In this document: piece after piece, positions 1 to 11,571 of the stretch
How the letters are laid out: each line of letters starts with the position of its first letter
Position numbering within the stretch: the stretch's first letter is position 1
NCBI GenBank assembly: GCA_038373865.1
Contig: JAXGGA010001630.1
Span: 1 to 64,000 of the forward strand
Length of the DNA stretch: 64,000 nucleotides
Direction: 5' to 3'
Origin: Uloborus plumipes
Lineage: Eukaryota; Arthropoda; Arachnida; Araneae; Uloboridae
Program-made: the position numbers and the translations under genes
The notes under the pieces: model-generated
Databases searched by the model: none
Told to the model about the DNA's origin: nothing
The model's input: only the letters and a program-made list of their open reading frames with translations

Positions 1-1470
1 TATGAGAGCTTGCAGGAGAAAAAAATGTATTACTTTGGAAAATTTCTGCACATTATTTTCAGTAGAAAAACATAAAACCACAACTTTATTTATTAGTTAC
101 GCGAAAGTTGCAGCAAATTGAAAAAATATTCCAAAAATTTCGCTGCATAAAAAATAATTCTAATTTCACATTAGCTATAGCTAATGTAAAATTAGAATAC
201 CAGAATTTAGAATACCTTTGCTTCATAAGGGGATTTTTGCCTCCAACTCGACTACTTTCGTATTCCATGCTGATGAGAGCATAACAAGCTCGAAACTGCA
301 GTCCATGGATCAAAATAGCCGAGTTGGCGGTGTATTGCATGAGAATGTTAGCCCAAGAATATCTGCACTTTTCCTTGACTAAAAAAAAAATCTGACTTAT
401 AATAGCATAAGCATCTTCTTCTTCTTCCTTATTTTTAACTGATGCGGAGGTATAATTGCTGAATTATTGAAATTGAAAAATTTAAGAGTCAATTTTGGGC
501 TATCTTCGGTAGTAATATTAAAGAAAGCGTAGTTATTCAAGGATTTTTTACCGAGTTATCCAAGTTTTAGTTTATCCAAAGTGAAGTCCTAAAAGCGCAA
601 TTTAGATTATCTTTGATGACATTAAGAGCAGGTGGTTCAGGGTTCGGGTGATGTCTCTAGAAATGACTTCATATTGAAGTCTCAAAAACGCAATTTCATT
701 TGCATGTTGAGACATCAGGTTAGGGAGTAGGTGCTCCTTTCAGAAATTTTTCGAAATCGAAGACCTAAAAATGCAACTTTAGGCAATGTTTGAGGACTCT
801 AGTTAACCATTTCATGGGGAAGAAATCGACGTAGTTTTAAAATGAAATTAAAAAAAAAAAAGTAGAATTTGAATTTTGACATTTCGAATTCAAATTACGT
901 TTTTCGAAACGACGAATTGTGACAGATGTATGTGTGTGTGAGTGTGTGTGTGTGTTCTCCTTCACTAGCATGTCCTGTATGAGAAAAGAGCAAGAGCCGA
1001 TGAGCAGTTTGGTGAAGATGGAAAGCCGGGACGCGAGACGTTGACAGACTGCCGATCTGAAAAAGGAACCGCCAGGAAACTGGGGTCCAACCAGAAAATA
1101 TTATGCTCAAAAAAAAAAAAAAAAAAAATATACACTGAAAATAATTTCTACATAAATGAGTATTGCTACATGCATTCTGTACCTTTCTACAGGGGATCGG
1201 GATGGTTAGCGCTTGGCTGCGTTACTTGTTGAAATAATATGTTCCACAACCAACCCCTTTCCACTAATTATTCACTAGCGGTTAAATTAGAAAGTAATTA
1301 AATCATGGTGAAGCCTGAAAACTTTTGAGAATAATTGGTCAATTCATTGGAATCTAGAGCCAGAGCAAACAAGACCTAATTCATACTAAATTTATCAATA
1401 TTGATAAGTTCTTGTTGACTGTGAGAAAAATACACCGGTAGAAAGAAATACATTTTAAATGTCCTGTTGC
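1..1470. other. AT-rich non-coding DNA, no gene seen
   Basis: No open frame here resembles a known protein. Visible structure is limited to a 42-bp near-perfect palindrome at 157-198, a short TG run near 930-952 and an A homopolymer near 1109-1128. The remainder is unassigned intergenic or intronic sequence. Confidence 0.6.
157..198. repeat. 42-bp near-perfect palindrome
   Basis: The two halves, centred on AGCTATAGCT near position 178, pair along about 21 bp with one mismatch. It would form a hairpin in single-stranded DNA or RNA. I cannot tie it to a transposon end or a terminator. Confidence 0.7.
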
Positions 1471-1733
1471 CAAAGGTAGATACAGAATTTTTCAAGGGAG
1501 GGGCGATTGATTTTTCTCACGCACTTTTTACTGTGCATACTAGTTTACAAATATTGATCACAAAAGATTCAGACTTCAATTCTGAAGCGTTTCCGAGGAA
1601 AGCCCTTCACCCAACTATAAAAAGTGTAATAGTATTGCATTTTTAGAACTTCAATGTCGAAAAATTACCCGTGAAGAGTGCCCCAATGGAGGGGCGATCG
1701 CCCCCCAACGTCCCTCCCTTGTATCCGCCCCTG
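1471..1733. mobile_element. hAT-type MITE, 263 bp, imperfect 8-bp TSD
   Basis: The right end reads, in reverse complement, CAGGGGCGGATACAAGGGAG, and the left end is a diverged version (CAAAGGTAGATACAG followed by CAAGGGAGGGGCGATTG). The flanking octamers are CCTGTTGC (1463-1470) and CCTATTGC (1734-1741), a 7 of 8 match, which is the target-site duplication length of hAT transposons. No coding capacity. A second member of the family is at 42362-42839 and a terminal fragment is at 3838-3882. The family name is unknown to me; the hAT assignment is by TSD length and terminus style. Confidence 0.7.
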
Positions 1734-1946
1734 CCTATTGCCATCCCGACCCCGTCTTTCCCACAAAAACTAATCACCCTCACCCACAAAATATTTTAAT
1801 AAAAACTACTGAAGTTCTGAAATTACTAACACTTAAAACAAAATGTAAAGCACAATAAATTGTAGTTTTTATTGTGTAATATTTGCACCATTAGTCAAAA
1901 TTTACCGTTTGTAGGGGGAGGGGAGAAACATTAGTCCTCATATGTA

Positions 1947-2443
1947 CAGTGAACTCTCACTTATGCACGGCCTCACTTGTGCGTCTTTTTCACTTATACG
2001 ACGATTTTCAGTGGTCCCAGCTCATTCCATAATAAAATAATGATAATTTCATTCGTTTATGCGTCGTACTCTATTTTAATATTTTACTCATTGGCCGATT
2101 TTTTTCTTGCCATGTGCATTTTTTTTTTCTTTAAAAAAATGAGCATGTTTCTTCGTTTTCCAAAAACATATCTATTATAGATTATTTTAAGCATAAATAG
2201 ACTGATATTTAGGAATGCTATTTTTTCCCCCTTTGTGTCATATTAGTTACGTTTAGTTACAGTAATTGTCTAACAGTTATTGATATCAACCTATTTTGTA
2301 CAGAAACATTCTCATTCATGCTATCATTAAATTATAGGTCTTGTTTTTGACTTCTGAATGGGCTTTTTCATTTATGCGTCTTTCTCACTTCTGCGCCTTT
2401 TTCTGTTGGTCCCTTGGGCCGGCACATACGTGAGAGTTTATTG
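1947..2443. mobile_element. pogo/Tigger-like MITE (CAGTGAACTCTCAC family), copy 1
   Basis: Starts with CAGTGAACTCTCACTTATGC directly after a TA dinucleotide (1945-1946) and ends with a diverged inverted copy (ACGTGAGAGTTTATTG). Versions of the terminal motif recur inside (for example CACTTATACGACG). The start sequence and TA target resemble pogo/Tigger ends. The interior is T-rich and non-coding. A second copy in opposite orientation is at 17778-18325. Confidence 0.6.
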
Positions 2444-4172
2444 TTTATAAAAACTTGACTACGATTGGCATTGTGGTTTAAAAACAGGGTTTCCAGGAAG
2501 TGTCCCAAAAATCACCTCCTCTCTCTGCTCTCCTAAATATAGTCAAAGCTGTCTAGATTTTATTCCAAGAAACGCTGAACAAATTCACCTTCTTCAAAGA
2601 ATTAAAAAATATTATTGATATCGTGAAAATCACGCAAACATTGAAGAAAATACACTAAGAGAGGAGGGGGGAGGAGAGCATGAGTAGAAAAAAGCATTGC
2701 CAATGATTTATTGGAAATACGGACCCAGAAATAAATATTCTTAGATATTATTCATGATAAACGAAATATTCTTAGCTATTAATTTAAATTACGAATAACG
2801 AAGAATGTAGACATCAATTAAATTCCCCCCAATTAGCCCACTCAAAAGGGCCTTTGATTGAAGTAAATTTAAAGGGACAAAGAAAAAACTGGGTGTCGGA
2901 AAATAAGTCAGAAATAAAGCAACAAATAAAAATTAAAAACAAAAATGAAATTATCAGGCTTCTATTTCAAAAGATGCAATTGAAAGCGGCGTCTTAGCAA
3001 AAATACCATAAATCCCAGAAATGCTGTCAACAGCCATTAATAAATTCATTAAATCCAATTTGAAGGGAAATGCTTACGAGGGGAGAAAGAACGGCGGCAC
3101 AGAAGCTTCGCAATTGATTGCATCAGAGGTTGAATAGAATACGAGCGAGGGTGTTCCCTTTGTTCGGCAGGAGGCGCTAAAAAGCGAGGAATGCTCAAGA
3201 GATCGTTCTTGTTGAATAGGATGCGAGATTCTGAATGGGGAAATACCAACATTTCTTGTTGGAAAAAAATGTTTTCGGGAGAAATAACAAGAGAATTTGC
3301 GGTTGAGAAGTTTGCAGACTTCTTGGAAAGATAGCATCTTGCTGTTTGCTCTCAAAAGAGTCCATCTAGTACAATTCTTCATTTCGAACCGATAAGTGTT
3401 GAAGAAAGCGAGAGATAAATTACTTCGAGGGTAGATCACTCACAGACATGGAATGTTCTGTACTTGGGATTCGATGATGAGGTCAGATTTTTTCCATCAG
3501 GAGAGCGGTGAGGAGAGGGCTTTGCGCTACTCCTCCCGAACTATTTTTGAGGCATATAGTAAATCCTAGAATGCAAACATACATGTAAGCACACACAAAA
3601 AACTGCGTGAACATTCTGGCTTTTCCATTCTCAATTGATGAATTTACGTGAAGTTATGAGTTGTCACTCAATGTCCCTTTCTGAGCAACTTTAACCGGTG
3701 CTCGGTCATGACATCATAATGGTTGCGATTCGGGGCTCTGATCTAGATTTTGAAGACCGAAAGATTTGTAATAAATATATGTTAACCAGGTTATGTGGTA
3801 AAAAATAAGGAGGGCAAAAAGAAATAAAAAAAAACAATCGCCCCTCCCTTGGATCATTTCTTGATCCACCCTTGAAGTGTCTGCAAACTATGGTGCGGTA
3901 CGACTTGAAAAACGAAGGCAAAAAACTTAGGTTATCTGCAATAAGCTTCCACCCAAAAGTCAGGATAAAGACAGAAATAAGCAAATATATTCACAGCTCG
4001 ATCTCGACACCCTGAGACTGCAGATTCGTCCTTCTTAGGAACTCATCAGTCAAGAATAGTCAATTACTACAGTGTCAAGAGGTTACGGTCAAGCTGTGGG
4101 TATATTTGCTTATAGTTCTTCTTTTTCCCTGGGCTTATGGGTGGTAACTCATTGAATAATGTTTCCTTTATC
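2444..4172. other. Unassigned DNA; higher-GC patch at 3.06-3.5 kb
   Basis: Mostly AT-rich non-coding sequence. The patch 3060-3520 is richer in GC and has two overlapping open frames on the minus strand (121 residues at 3074-3439 and 67 residues at 3049-3252) and a splice-donor-like CTC/GTAAGC near 3077 in minus-strand sense. Neither frame resembles a protein I recognise, so no gene is called. Confidence 0.5.
3838..3882 (-). mobile_element. Terminal fragment of the GGGGCGATTG hAT MITE family
   Basis: On the minus strand this reads AAGGGTGGATC, a short gap, then CCAAGGGAGGGGCGATTG, the same terminus as the elements at 1471-1733 and 42362-42839. No opposite end was found nearby, so it is a solitary fragment. 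Confidence 0.45.
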
Positions 4173-4566
4173 GAGGCTCGTCTTTTAGGGGGCGGGGGAA
4201 GGGGGGCAACCGCTCACGGGCGCCAAAAAATCTCCAAGCCAAGGGTGGGGCTCCCCCAGGCCCGTCATTTAGGGGGGGCAGGGGGGTCAATTGCCCCCCT
4301 GACTTTGAGAAATCAATGTATTTACATATAAGTGGGAGTAGTTTTTTATGTTTTCCGATGAAATTGCATTGTGTTTGGACCCTTTGCCCCCCCCCCCCTG
4401 GAAAAACTTGAAATGACGTCCCTGGGCTCCCACTGGTTTTGAGAAATCATCCACATATATTCATTCATATAAGTGGACGTGGTTTTTGTTGTTTTTCGAT
4501 GAAATTGCATTGCGTTTGCACCCTTTGCCCCCCCCCCCCCTCAAAAAACTTGAAATGACAGGCCTG
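4173..4566. mobile_element. hAT-type MITE, outer copy interrupted by a copy of itself
   Basis: The left end (GAGGCTCGTCTTTTAGGGGG) and right end (AACTTGAAATGACAGGCCTG) are the diverged ends of the family seen cleanly at 58599-58757. Flanking octamers CCTTTATC (4165-4172) and CCTTCATC (4567-4574) match at 7 of 8 positions. The body is split by the inner copy at 4257-4424; the part after the insertion runs through a long C homopolymer. Non-coding. Confidence 0.75.
4257..4424. mobile_element. hAT-type MITE, inner nested copy, 168 bp
   Basis: Begins CAGGCCCGTCATTTAGGGGG and ends with the inverted counterpart AAATGACGTCCCTG. The octamers on each side are GGCTCCCC (4249-4256) and GGCTCCCA (4425-4432), so it landed inside the older copy at 4173-4566 and duplicated that element's own sequence. 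It shares its interior (about GAAATTGCATTGTGTTTG) with the outer copy and with 58599-58757. Confidence 0.85.
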
Positions 4567-4852
4567 CCTTCATCTCGAAAATTACGAGTACAAACATTTC
4601 ACCCGACCCTCAAATTAAACCCCATAATTTTTAAACATTGATACCAGAAATATATATAAAATAATTGTTCTTTAAAACACTAAAAAGGTAGAACTTTAGA
4701 ACAAAAGGTAATTTATAAGAAATAATAATTTATTAGATGTGTATAGTTAGTTTTGTTGGACGGTCTTAACTCCTTGCCCTCCATTGTCAACACCTAAAAA
4801 ATCCTTTTGCTATGGAACGTTATTTGTTCATTCATTAATTATAGTACTTAAT

Positions 4853-5395
4853 CAGCCCTGTCATTTAGGTGGGTCAGGGGTGGTCAATTACCTTCCACCG
4901 CCTGTTCAAAAAAAATATCTTAGATACAAGTGGATGTAGTTTTTATTTGTTTCTCGGGAAAATTTGCACTATGTGCATACCTTTTGCTTCATCTGAATGA
5001 AACTTTTAGTTTGTAAATAGTAGTTGGTAGGCACTTTTTAGTAGCCCCTTTTTAACCATTAAGGTAAGCATTGTTGGCATAAAAGATCTGATTGCAAAAT
5101 TGTACATATGGAACGTTAGAATAAAACTGGAACAAAGGCCATTGAAAATTAATTTGGATTATTTTTACTTTATATATTTGCTTTACTTTATTGCGGGGAA
5201 CTAAAAATGACATTTGTTTGAAAAAAAAATCTATTAAGTCAAAATCAGCTGTGACCGATTAAGTTTTTAAGTAATGACCAGTTGTATTTTATTTAGTTGC
5301 CATACTAAGTGGTTTAGTCGTCAAGTGGAGAGTGATTATTTTCAGGTCTACTTTCGGCACCTTGCCATTCTGGAAAAATTCGAAATGGCGGGTTC
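4853..5395. mobile_element. Diverged relative of the CAGGCCCGTCATTT MITE
   Basis: The left part (CAGCCCTGTCATTTAGGTGG, then a GGTCAATTACC motif and a GTGGATGTAGTTTTT block) aligns with the MITEs at 4257 and 58599. A plausible right end (GAAAAATTCGAAATGGCGGG) lies about 360 bp further away than expected, so either an unrelated insertion sits between them or the right end is coincidental. No convincing TSD. Confidence 0.35.
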
Positions 5396-5905
5396 TTTAA
5401 TCAAAGAAAAATACTAAGATAACGGTCAGAAAAAAACAGCAACTCTGAAGGTAGAATGCTATACGAAACGACTAATTAACAACTTAAAAGTTTGGACTAA
5501 CTATTTTAATATCCTACGACCCAAAGCAAAAGGTTCTTGAATCTAAACCTAAGATTCTGAACCCCGGAAACAGTTCTCTATCGAACGTTCCTAATTAGGC
5601 TGACGCATATGCACTCTCACCTCGTAATTACGAGACATAAATTGGACTTCATAAAGCCTTATCTTTATAAAAGGGAGAGGTCGCGCCGCAAACTCGCCCA
5701 GACAATACTGGGAATGCGACGTTCGAAGATTCGAACTGTCAAGCTGCGACCAAGTTCGGCGACCTCCTGCACGTTCGATGATAAGAGGTTTGTCAATTGT
5801 CTCGGGGTGATTGATAAGCTGTTTCTGAAGGGGTTGTTAGGGTTTGAATGATTGGTCAGATTGTTGATTCGGGACTTATGCTACTGAGGTGGAATTGCAG
5901 GCTGG
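5396..5905. other. Unassigned DNA, no gene seen
   Basis: Contains an 80-residue open frame at 5609-5851 in a moderately GC-rich patch, but it has no motif or codon pattern I can support. Otherwise featureless. Confidence 0.4.
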
Positions 5906-5913
5906 AGCAGATT

Positions 5914-6112
5914 TTTTTTTTTTTTAAATACAGAAGCCATCAGCTTCGACATACATGAGGACTGCGAACTATGCGCCTTGCCTCCTAACAAACACAGGAC
6001 AGATTCACGACACAGAGAGATAGAAATAAAAACCATGAGCAGGGCGGGACTTGAATCCGCTACCACTTGCTTACGAAGAAAAGACTACCTCTTAGCCACC
6101 TTGTCCCCCTGC
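5914..6112 (-). mobile_element. tRNA-derived SINE, complete, 8-bp TSD
   Basis: On the minus strand the element starts with a tRNA-like head holding an A box, TGGCTAAGAGG (6088-6098), and a B box, GATTCAAGTCC (6047-6057), the internal RNA polymerase III promoter. About 120 bp of unrelated body follow and then a poly(A) tail (plus-strand T run at 5914-5925). The octamer AGCAGATT occurs exactly at both borders (5906-5913 and 6113-6120), a target-site duplication that fixes the limits. SINEs have no protein and borrow LINE machinery. Two other tRNA-derived SINEs lie at 42840-43025 and 45161-45442, with different bodies. Confidence 0.85.
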
Positions 6113-7500
6113 AGCAGATTGGTGTGTAAATTTGTATGCGGATTTGAGAGATTGATTGAATGATGAGTTGATTTTCTAAATTTTACAAAACTAGCACGAG
6201 GAAGTGGGGGGAACTATAGAGTGAAAGTGCAATAATAGGGACGTGCTTACGAGTGAAAAACACTTTGCACTTACTTAATGTAGATATAGAAATCAGAAAC
6301 TGCGCCAATTGCAGTGTTAGGCAGTATGTCATTTGACAGGGATTTTAAAATTTCATTTGGAGCTGGGGGGGGGGGCTCTACTTTTGAGGGGTGATCCGTG
6401 GCATTTAAGTGTGGTCCGCCATCACCCATGGGGAGAGAGAGGAGGTACAAGAAAATTTTATTTTCAAGTCACTGTTACCGAGACAGCAATGAATGTGAAT
6501 CAGAAACTGAATTTTCATTTTCCATGATGAGCTAATTTTCTTCATTATGACTATGCATTCAATTATGTTTTTAGAAATGATGTTATACTAGACAGCAACT
6601 TAACTTGACCCTGAACGTCACTACGGGCGGAGCCAATAATAGCTCACAAGCAGTCAGCGATCTCCTCTAATTCGCCACGTAGTCTGTGACGTTTTATCTA
6701 GCTCGTTTTTCATAGGCTAACGTCACGCTGACGTCACGATGTTTTAGTCAAGAAACGTTGCAGTGTAGTATATATATATCTGTGTAGCGTTGTTTGATGA
6801 AAAAAAATAGACAAAGAAAGACTGAAGGGACATCATACATGGTAAACGCAAACCTTTGCTCAAAGTCGTAAAGAAATTGGATAGAACAATTAGTAAAAGC
6901 ACCCTGAAGACAAGCGTGCCTCCCCCCCCCCACCACACTAAATACTACCAAGACCCCCCAAAAACGAATCTCCCCAGCTCCCCCCCTCCTTTCCCACCCA
7001 AAGAGAGAAAAATACTCCCAAAATCAGTCCCTACCCTTAAAAATATCATTGATGTAGTTTGCACGACTAATTCTGCACCCTTGCTGCAGGTACTTTTCTC
7101 TTGTGAGTAAAAACTCGCTCATCCGTGAGAAGCATTTACGCTTAACAGAAAGAATGCAAAAACTTATTTTGAAGTAATTTTTTGACTAACAGAAAAAATG
7201 CAAGTTGTTTGTTTATTTTTCGCTGATAGTGATAAAAAAAAATCTTTAAAATAATGTTTCACTTTTGATGTTTGATGAAGTAATACTTAAGCTACGGCGT
7301 ACCCACAAAAAAGAAAAAGAAAAAATGAGTAAATAAATGAACAAATAAATAAATGAAAAAAAAAATAAATAAAAGAAATGAATGAATCAAAGAAATCAAT
7401 AAATAAAATTTAAAAAAAACTTGAAAGAAATAATATACATGAAGATGAAAAGTTGGCTTAGAATTCTACTGAAAAAAAACCCGAATAAAACGAAATTTTT
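6113..7500. other. Unassigned AT-rich DNA, no gene seen
   Basis: Holds short homopolymers (G near 6366, C near 6922), a short TA run near 6770 and an A-rich simple-sequence tract of AAAT/AATG repeats at about 7310-7430. Short open frames here do not resemble proteins. Confidence 0.5.
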
Positions 7501-7501
7501 C

Positions 7502-7575
7502 TGCCCTGGTTCGAACGCATGCGCCCCACCTATTACAAGTACTTTATCTTACAGCGCCAATGCATATTAATTTTC
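7502..7575 (-). other. tRNA-like promoter fragment (possible SINE head)
   Basis: On the minus strand TTGGCGCTGTAAGAT resembles an A box and GCGTTCGAACC (7508-7518) is a strong B box, about 35 bp apart. A full cloverleaf cannot be folded convincingly and no tail or TSD was found. A decayed SINE head or tRNA pseudogene is likely. Confidence 0.4.
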
Positions 7576-8079
7576 GGATGTTATTTATTGAAAAATGTGT
7601 AACAAAAAATAGAGAAAAACCTTTTTTTTTTGGGGGGACAAATTTTAGATCGTGGCACCGTGGATTTATTTTTTGTCATTATCAGGCACGATAAGTTTCA
7701 AAATGGGGGTCAATCATAGATTTTGAAAAAGGAAAAATAAGAATATATGAACAAATTGTTACTTTTTCAAATTTAATAAAAGTAAGAACTATTCTTCGAA
7801 GCGCCATCTACTGTTGGATATTTATACCAAATTTTATATTTTGGATGTTTACAGTAACAATTCTAATGATTTACTGAAAGAAAAAAGACAGAAAAGAAGT
7901 CATATATGGGTTATTTTCTCAATTCGTTAACTTTTGTGTCCTTGATCCATATCTTCCAATTAAACACCTATTTTCATTATCTAATGCTATGTTCCATTCA
8001 AGATGCTCACAAAGAGTAATGACAACGTGCATTGGCACTATTTTGCACTTAAATTATATATTAAAAAAATAATATCTAG

Positions 8080-8662
8080 GCAAAATGTCATTTCCGTCCC
8101 CTGTCTCCACACACATTTGTCAACTTTAAACAAAAATTACTATATGAAGAAACATTTTTAAAAATTAATACATATGCATTATGATACAGTACAAGTGTGT
8201 ACTTCAATGTACCATATAAGCATTCCTTATCATATTTACATATTTTTAAAGAGAGCTCAATTTATACGTGTCCCCAGGTTTTGAAAAAAATTTCCCCCAA
8301 GTAGAAAAACCTTCAGTAAAATTCTATAAATGTCGCTAGTTGGCAATAAAATAGCTCAAAATGTTTGAGAACATTCTTCATATCAGAAAAATATGCTTTA
8401 AACGAAGTTTACACATCTTTTAGGGTGTGTGAGGCTTGTTTTATCTTAAAAATTCTATGCGTGACTTTATTCAATGTCATTTCCGTCCCCCTGGTTATCT
8501 TCCAGAAAATTTAAATAAAATTAAAAAAAATTCCACTGCCGAATGTGTTCTTACGAACACTTTTAAGGTATCAACCAGTTAAATTAAAGATATGAAAAAC
8601 TTTTCACACTGTTTTCGAAAACCCACTGTTTTGTCATTTCCGTCCCTGTCATTTCCGTCCAC
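8080..8662. repeat. Interspersed TGTCATTTCCGTCC motif, four copies
   Basis: The 14-mer TGTCATTTCCGTCC occurs near 8085, 8474, 8633 and 8647, the last two almost back to back, all in the same orientation. Such spaced subterminal motifs are typical of transposase binding sites in MITEs, but I could not find matching inverted ends, so the element limits are unknown. Confidence 0.5.
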
Positions 8663-10966
8663 ACTTACGAAGTGGTTTCGGGAGAGTGACATTTTAATGG
8701 ATTTTAAAAATTTTAATGCACGTTATTTATATTGTTGTGTTATTTTTTAATACTTTTAGCAAATTTCAAATGGCAATGAGTTAGGCACATTGTTCAATCT
8801 TTAAAATTCATAATAATTTAGATAGAATGATATTTAGTTGTATGGAAGTTATTAGTTGTTTAATTAGTTACATCTAAATTTTAAAACGAATAAGAATAAA
8901 GTTTTATAAATTTAACTATTCTAATCAATATTTTAAAAGTAGTTTAGAATATTTTGTGTTTCAAAGTGTTTTTCTCTCACTGAATATAACAAAATTAAGC
9001 ATTTAAAAATAAATCCAAACGTTAATTGTATTTTATTTCCACGAAATTTTTCATGGTAAGTTTTCTACACAATTTTGTTTGTCTCTTCTATTCTAGGAAC
9101 AGTCTGTAACATTTACATTATTGTTTATTTATGGTTAACAATTCAAGTATTAATTAGAAATTTTATTTTTTATATTTGGATTTTGTTTATTTTTTTTTTT
9201 TCAAACTGTTAGTTGTTAAATTATTGTATTCTTTAGGTAAAGTTCAAATGATATAATGGAGATGAAAAAAGTAGTTTAGAATATTTTGAACTCTAAAATA
9301 GTTTTTATCTACGGAACAGATCAACATTAAAGGAAAATATTTTTCAAAAGTAAATTTTTAAAATCTTAATTAAATTTCTTCTTGTTAGTTATCATATAAT
9401 TCTGTTTTCTTTTTTTATTCTTAGAATAATTTAGAACAAATTCATTATTATTTTAGCTAACTTATGACTTAAAATACTTATATAATAATAATTATTTGTT
9501 CTATTTTGTAATTATGTTTACTTTTATGTTAAATTGCGTTGCTTTAAGCATTAAAAGTAAGGCTCTTCACCGTCACAGAGACTGATATAAAACGAGTTGA
9601 AATTCTGCTACCAAAAAAACTGAAGTCAATTCCAAATATCATGAAGCTTCATTAGTTGGTTTGGAATGAAAATAACAAACCAGTGTTAGGTTTACGCATG
9701 CTAACTTGCGTTTCTTGCGAAACCGATCTTTCTTGTACTCATTATTCTTTGAGTTCGCCTACAGTTAATATTTTATAGACTAAATAAAAGTAAATGTAAA
9801 ACAGACAAATGAAAAAATAAAAAAACTTGTAACTCTTTGCAGTAAAAAAAGTTGGTATTGTAAAAGTTTAAAATTCCAACGAAAAATACTACTATTTCTT
9901 TAAAATATTAGATTTAATCTGTTTTGTTTGTAAATAATGTAAAAAAAATATATGGAGCAATATTCTAAATGGTGTATTTTGTTTTCTATGTCATTATTTA
10001 TCAATTGAATAAAGTTTTAAAATATTTCTTGAGTTAGGAAAGTGTTTAAGCCGGGAGATGGTAATTACACTTTTTACATAAAACTTAAACTTAAAACTGT
10101 CATTAAAATTTTATTTTTAATTTTTTTTCGTTGCTGAGCACTGATTTGTGATCTTAAATGAGTTGTCTTTAAACAAATATTAACAATTATTAATTAATTA
10201 CAAGTTGAATTTTTCCTACTTGGCATTGGCAAAAGTTAACGTGTTGAGAAAATCACCCATATGTGTATAGAAATGGAGGAGGAGAAATATCTTCATACCT
10301 TTTAAGCAATTTTAATTATTTTACTCTGATAACTGATTCACAAAATAATTTAAATAGGAAACTTCAATTTCTCATCTTAATTTGTTTCATATAAGTACAC
10401 AGTGAAATAATATTGGTCCAAATTTATAGATAATATTTACGCAGTAGTTTGATACTGATTCGCCTCGTACTGCCCTGTAAAACTAGAAAAAATAATAGTT
10501 TTACATAAGTAAAAGAAAGAGAGAATTAAAAACACTATAACTAATTCATGTTAAAATATAACGAAACTCTAATTTTTGTGCTGTGAAGAATATTAATTAT
10601 TCACAAAGCTTCGAATAAAATAACCTTACAGTTCGAAATTTATATTACCTTGGGGACTATTTTTTAAAGTTAATTTTTTCACGGCAATAACTAGAAACGA
10701 AAAATAAATGAAAGATGCTTCGATTCATAGATGGCAGCACAGCTCAAACTGAACGTTTCGGTTTCACTTTTCCAAAGAACGGAAACTGAAAGCAAAAACG
10801 AAAATGCTGAGGATGCCCGGATGCCCAGCAGATACGAACAGGAGTGTTTTAAAGATAACACTTCTCAAGATAACGTTTATCACTTCAACAAGCTCATGAA
10901 AATCTTGAAAACATGCATTTTGTTTTTTTACTGGATAATATATCGCGTTCAGCAAATCTTTAAAAC
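8663..10966. other. Very AT-rich DNA, no gene seen
   Basis: About 2.3 kb with very few G or C bases and stop codons in every frame. The 10731-11063 open frame lies largely within and next to the MITE that follows and shows no protein motif. I see no promoter, RNA gene or mobile element with recognisable ends. Confidence 0.55.
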
Positions 10967-11571
10967 CAGTGGTTGGAAACACTACATATTTTTCATAGCG
11001 AACTCCAACTACTTTCTTATAAATGTAGTTAACTACAGCTACAACTACTTTTTTTTAATGTAGCGAGCTACACTACTTTTGAAATGTAGTTGCTACTTCG
11101 CTACTTTTTAAAAAATAAATAAATAACAAGAACACACCGTTTGAGGATCGACCGAAAAAATTCGAAAAGTGGTTCAGATTAAAAAATTACCTCATTCGAA
11201 TCTAGGAATAGAAATAGGAATTGTCTTTGAATTTATTTGTTACTTTTCCTTTTTGTTCCTTTTCTTTTTTTTTTTTTTTTGCTAAAATTTGATCTTTTTA
11301 GATATTTTTTTTACAATTTTTACAAATATTCGCTACAAGAAAATTTTGTTTTTTTTTCCTTCGTTCTCTTTTTTTTTTTTTATTTTTTTATTTATTTATT
11401 TTTTTTTAATTTAAAAGTAGTTTCCAGAAATCGCTACAAACTACTATTTTTTTTGTATCGCGCTATTTACTTCTCTACTTTTTTTAAAAAGTAGTGCGCT
11501 ACACTACAAACTAAAAAATGTAGCTACTACAGTAGTTTCGCTACTTGTTAGCGCGCTACTTCCGACCACTG
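10967..11571. mobile_element. hAT-type MITE (CAGTGGTCGGAAGTAGC-like ends), 605 bp
   Basis: Left end CAGTGGTTGGAA and right end, in reverse complement, CAGTGGTCGGAAGTAGCGCG. Both arms repeat CTACT/GTAG words (for example TAGCGCGCTAC), so the ends are internally repetitive. Flanking octamers TTTAAAAC (10959-10966) and CCTAAAAC (11572-11579) match at 6 of 8 bases. The middle is a long T-rich tract whose translation is low complexity, not a gene. Confidence 0.75.

Noticed and set aside
3049..3439. Two minus-strand frames with a nearby GTAAGC splice-donor-like site
   Set aside because: No protein similarity recognised, two frames are open at once, and GTAAG words are common by chance; noted as unassigned.
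5609..5851. Basic 80-residue frame near 5.7 kb
   Set aside because: No motif or homologue recognised and no promoter or splice evidence.
7502..7575. Functional tRNA gene
   Set aside because: A and B boxes are present, but a complete cloverleaf with paired acceptor stem is not; kept only as a tRNA-like fragment.
11237..11494. 85-residue Phe/Leu-rich frame
   Set aside because: Translation of a T-rich tract inside a hAT MITE; low complexity.
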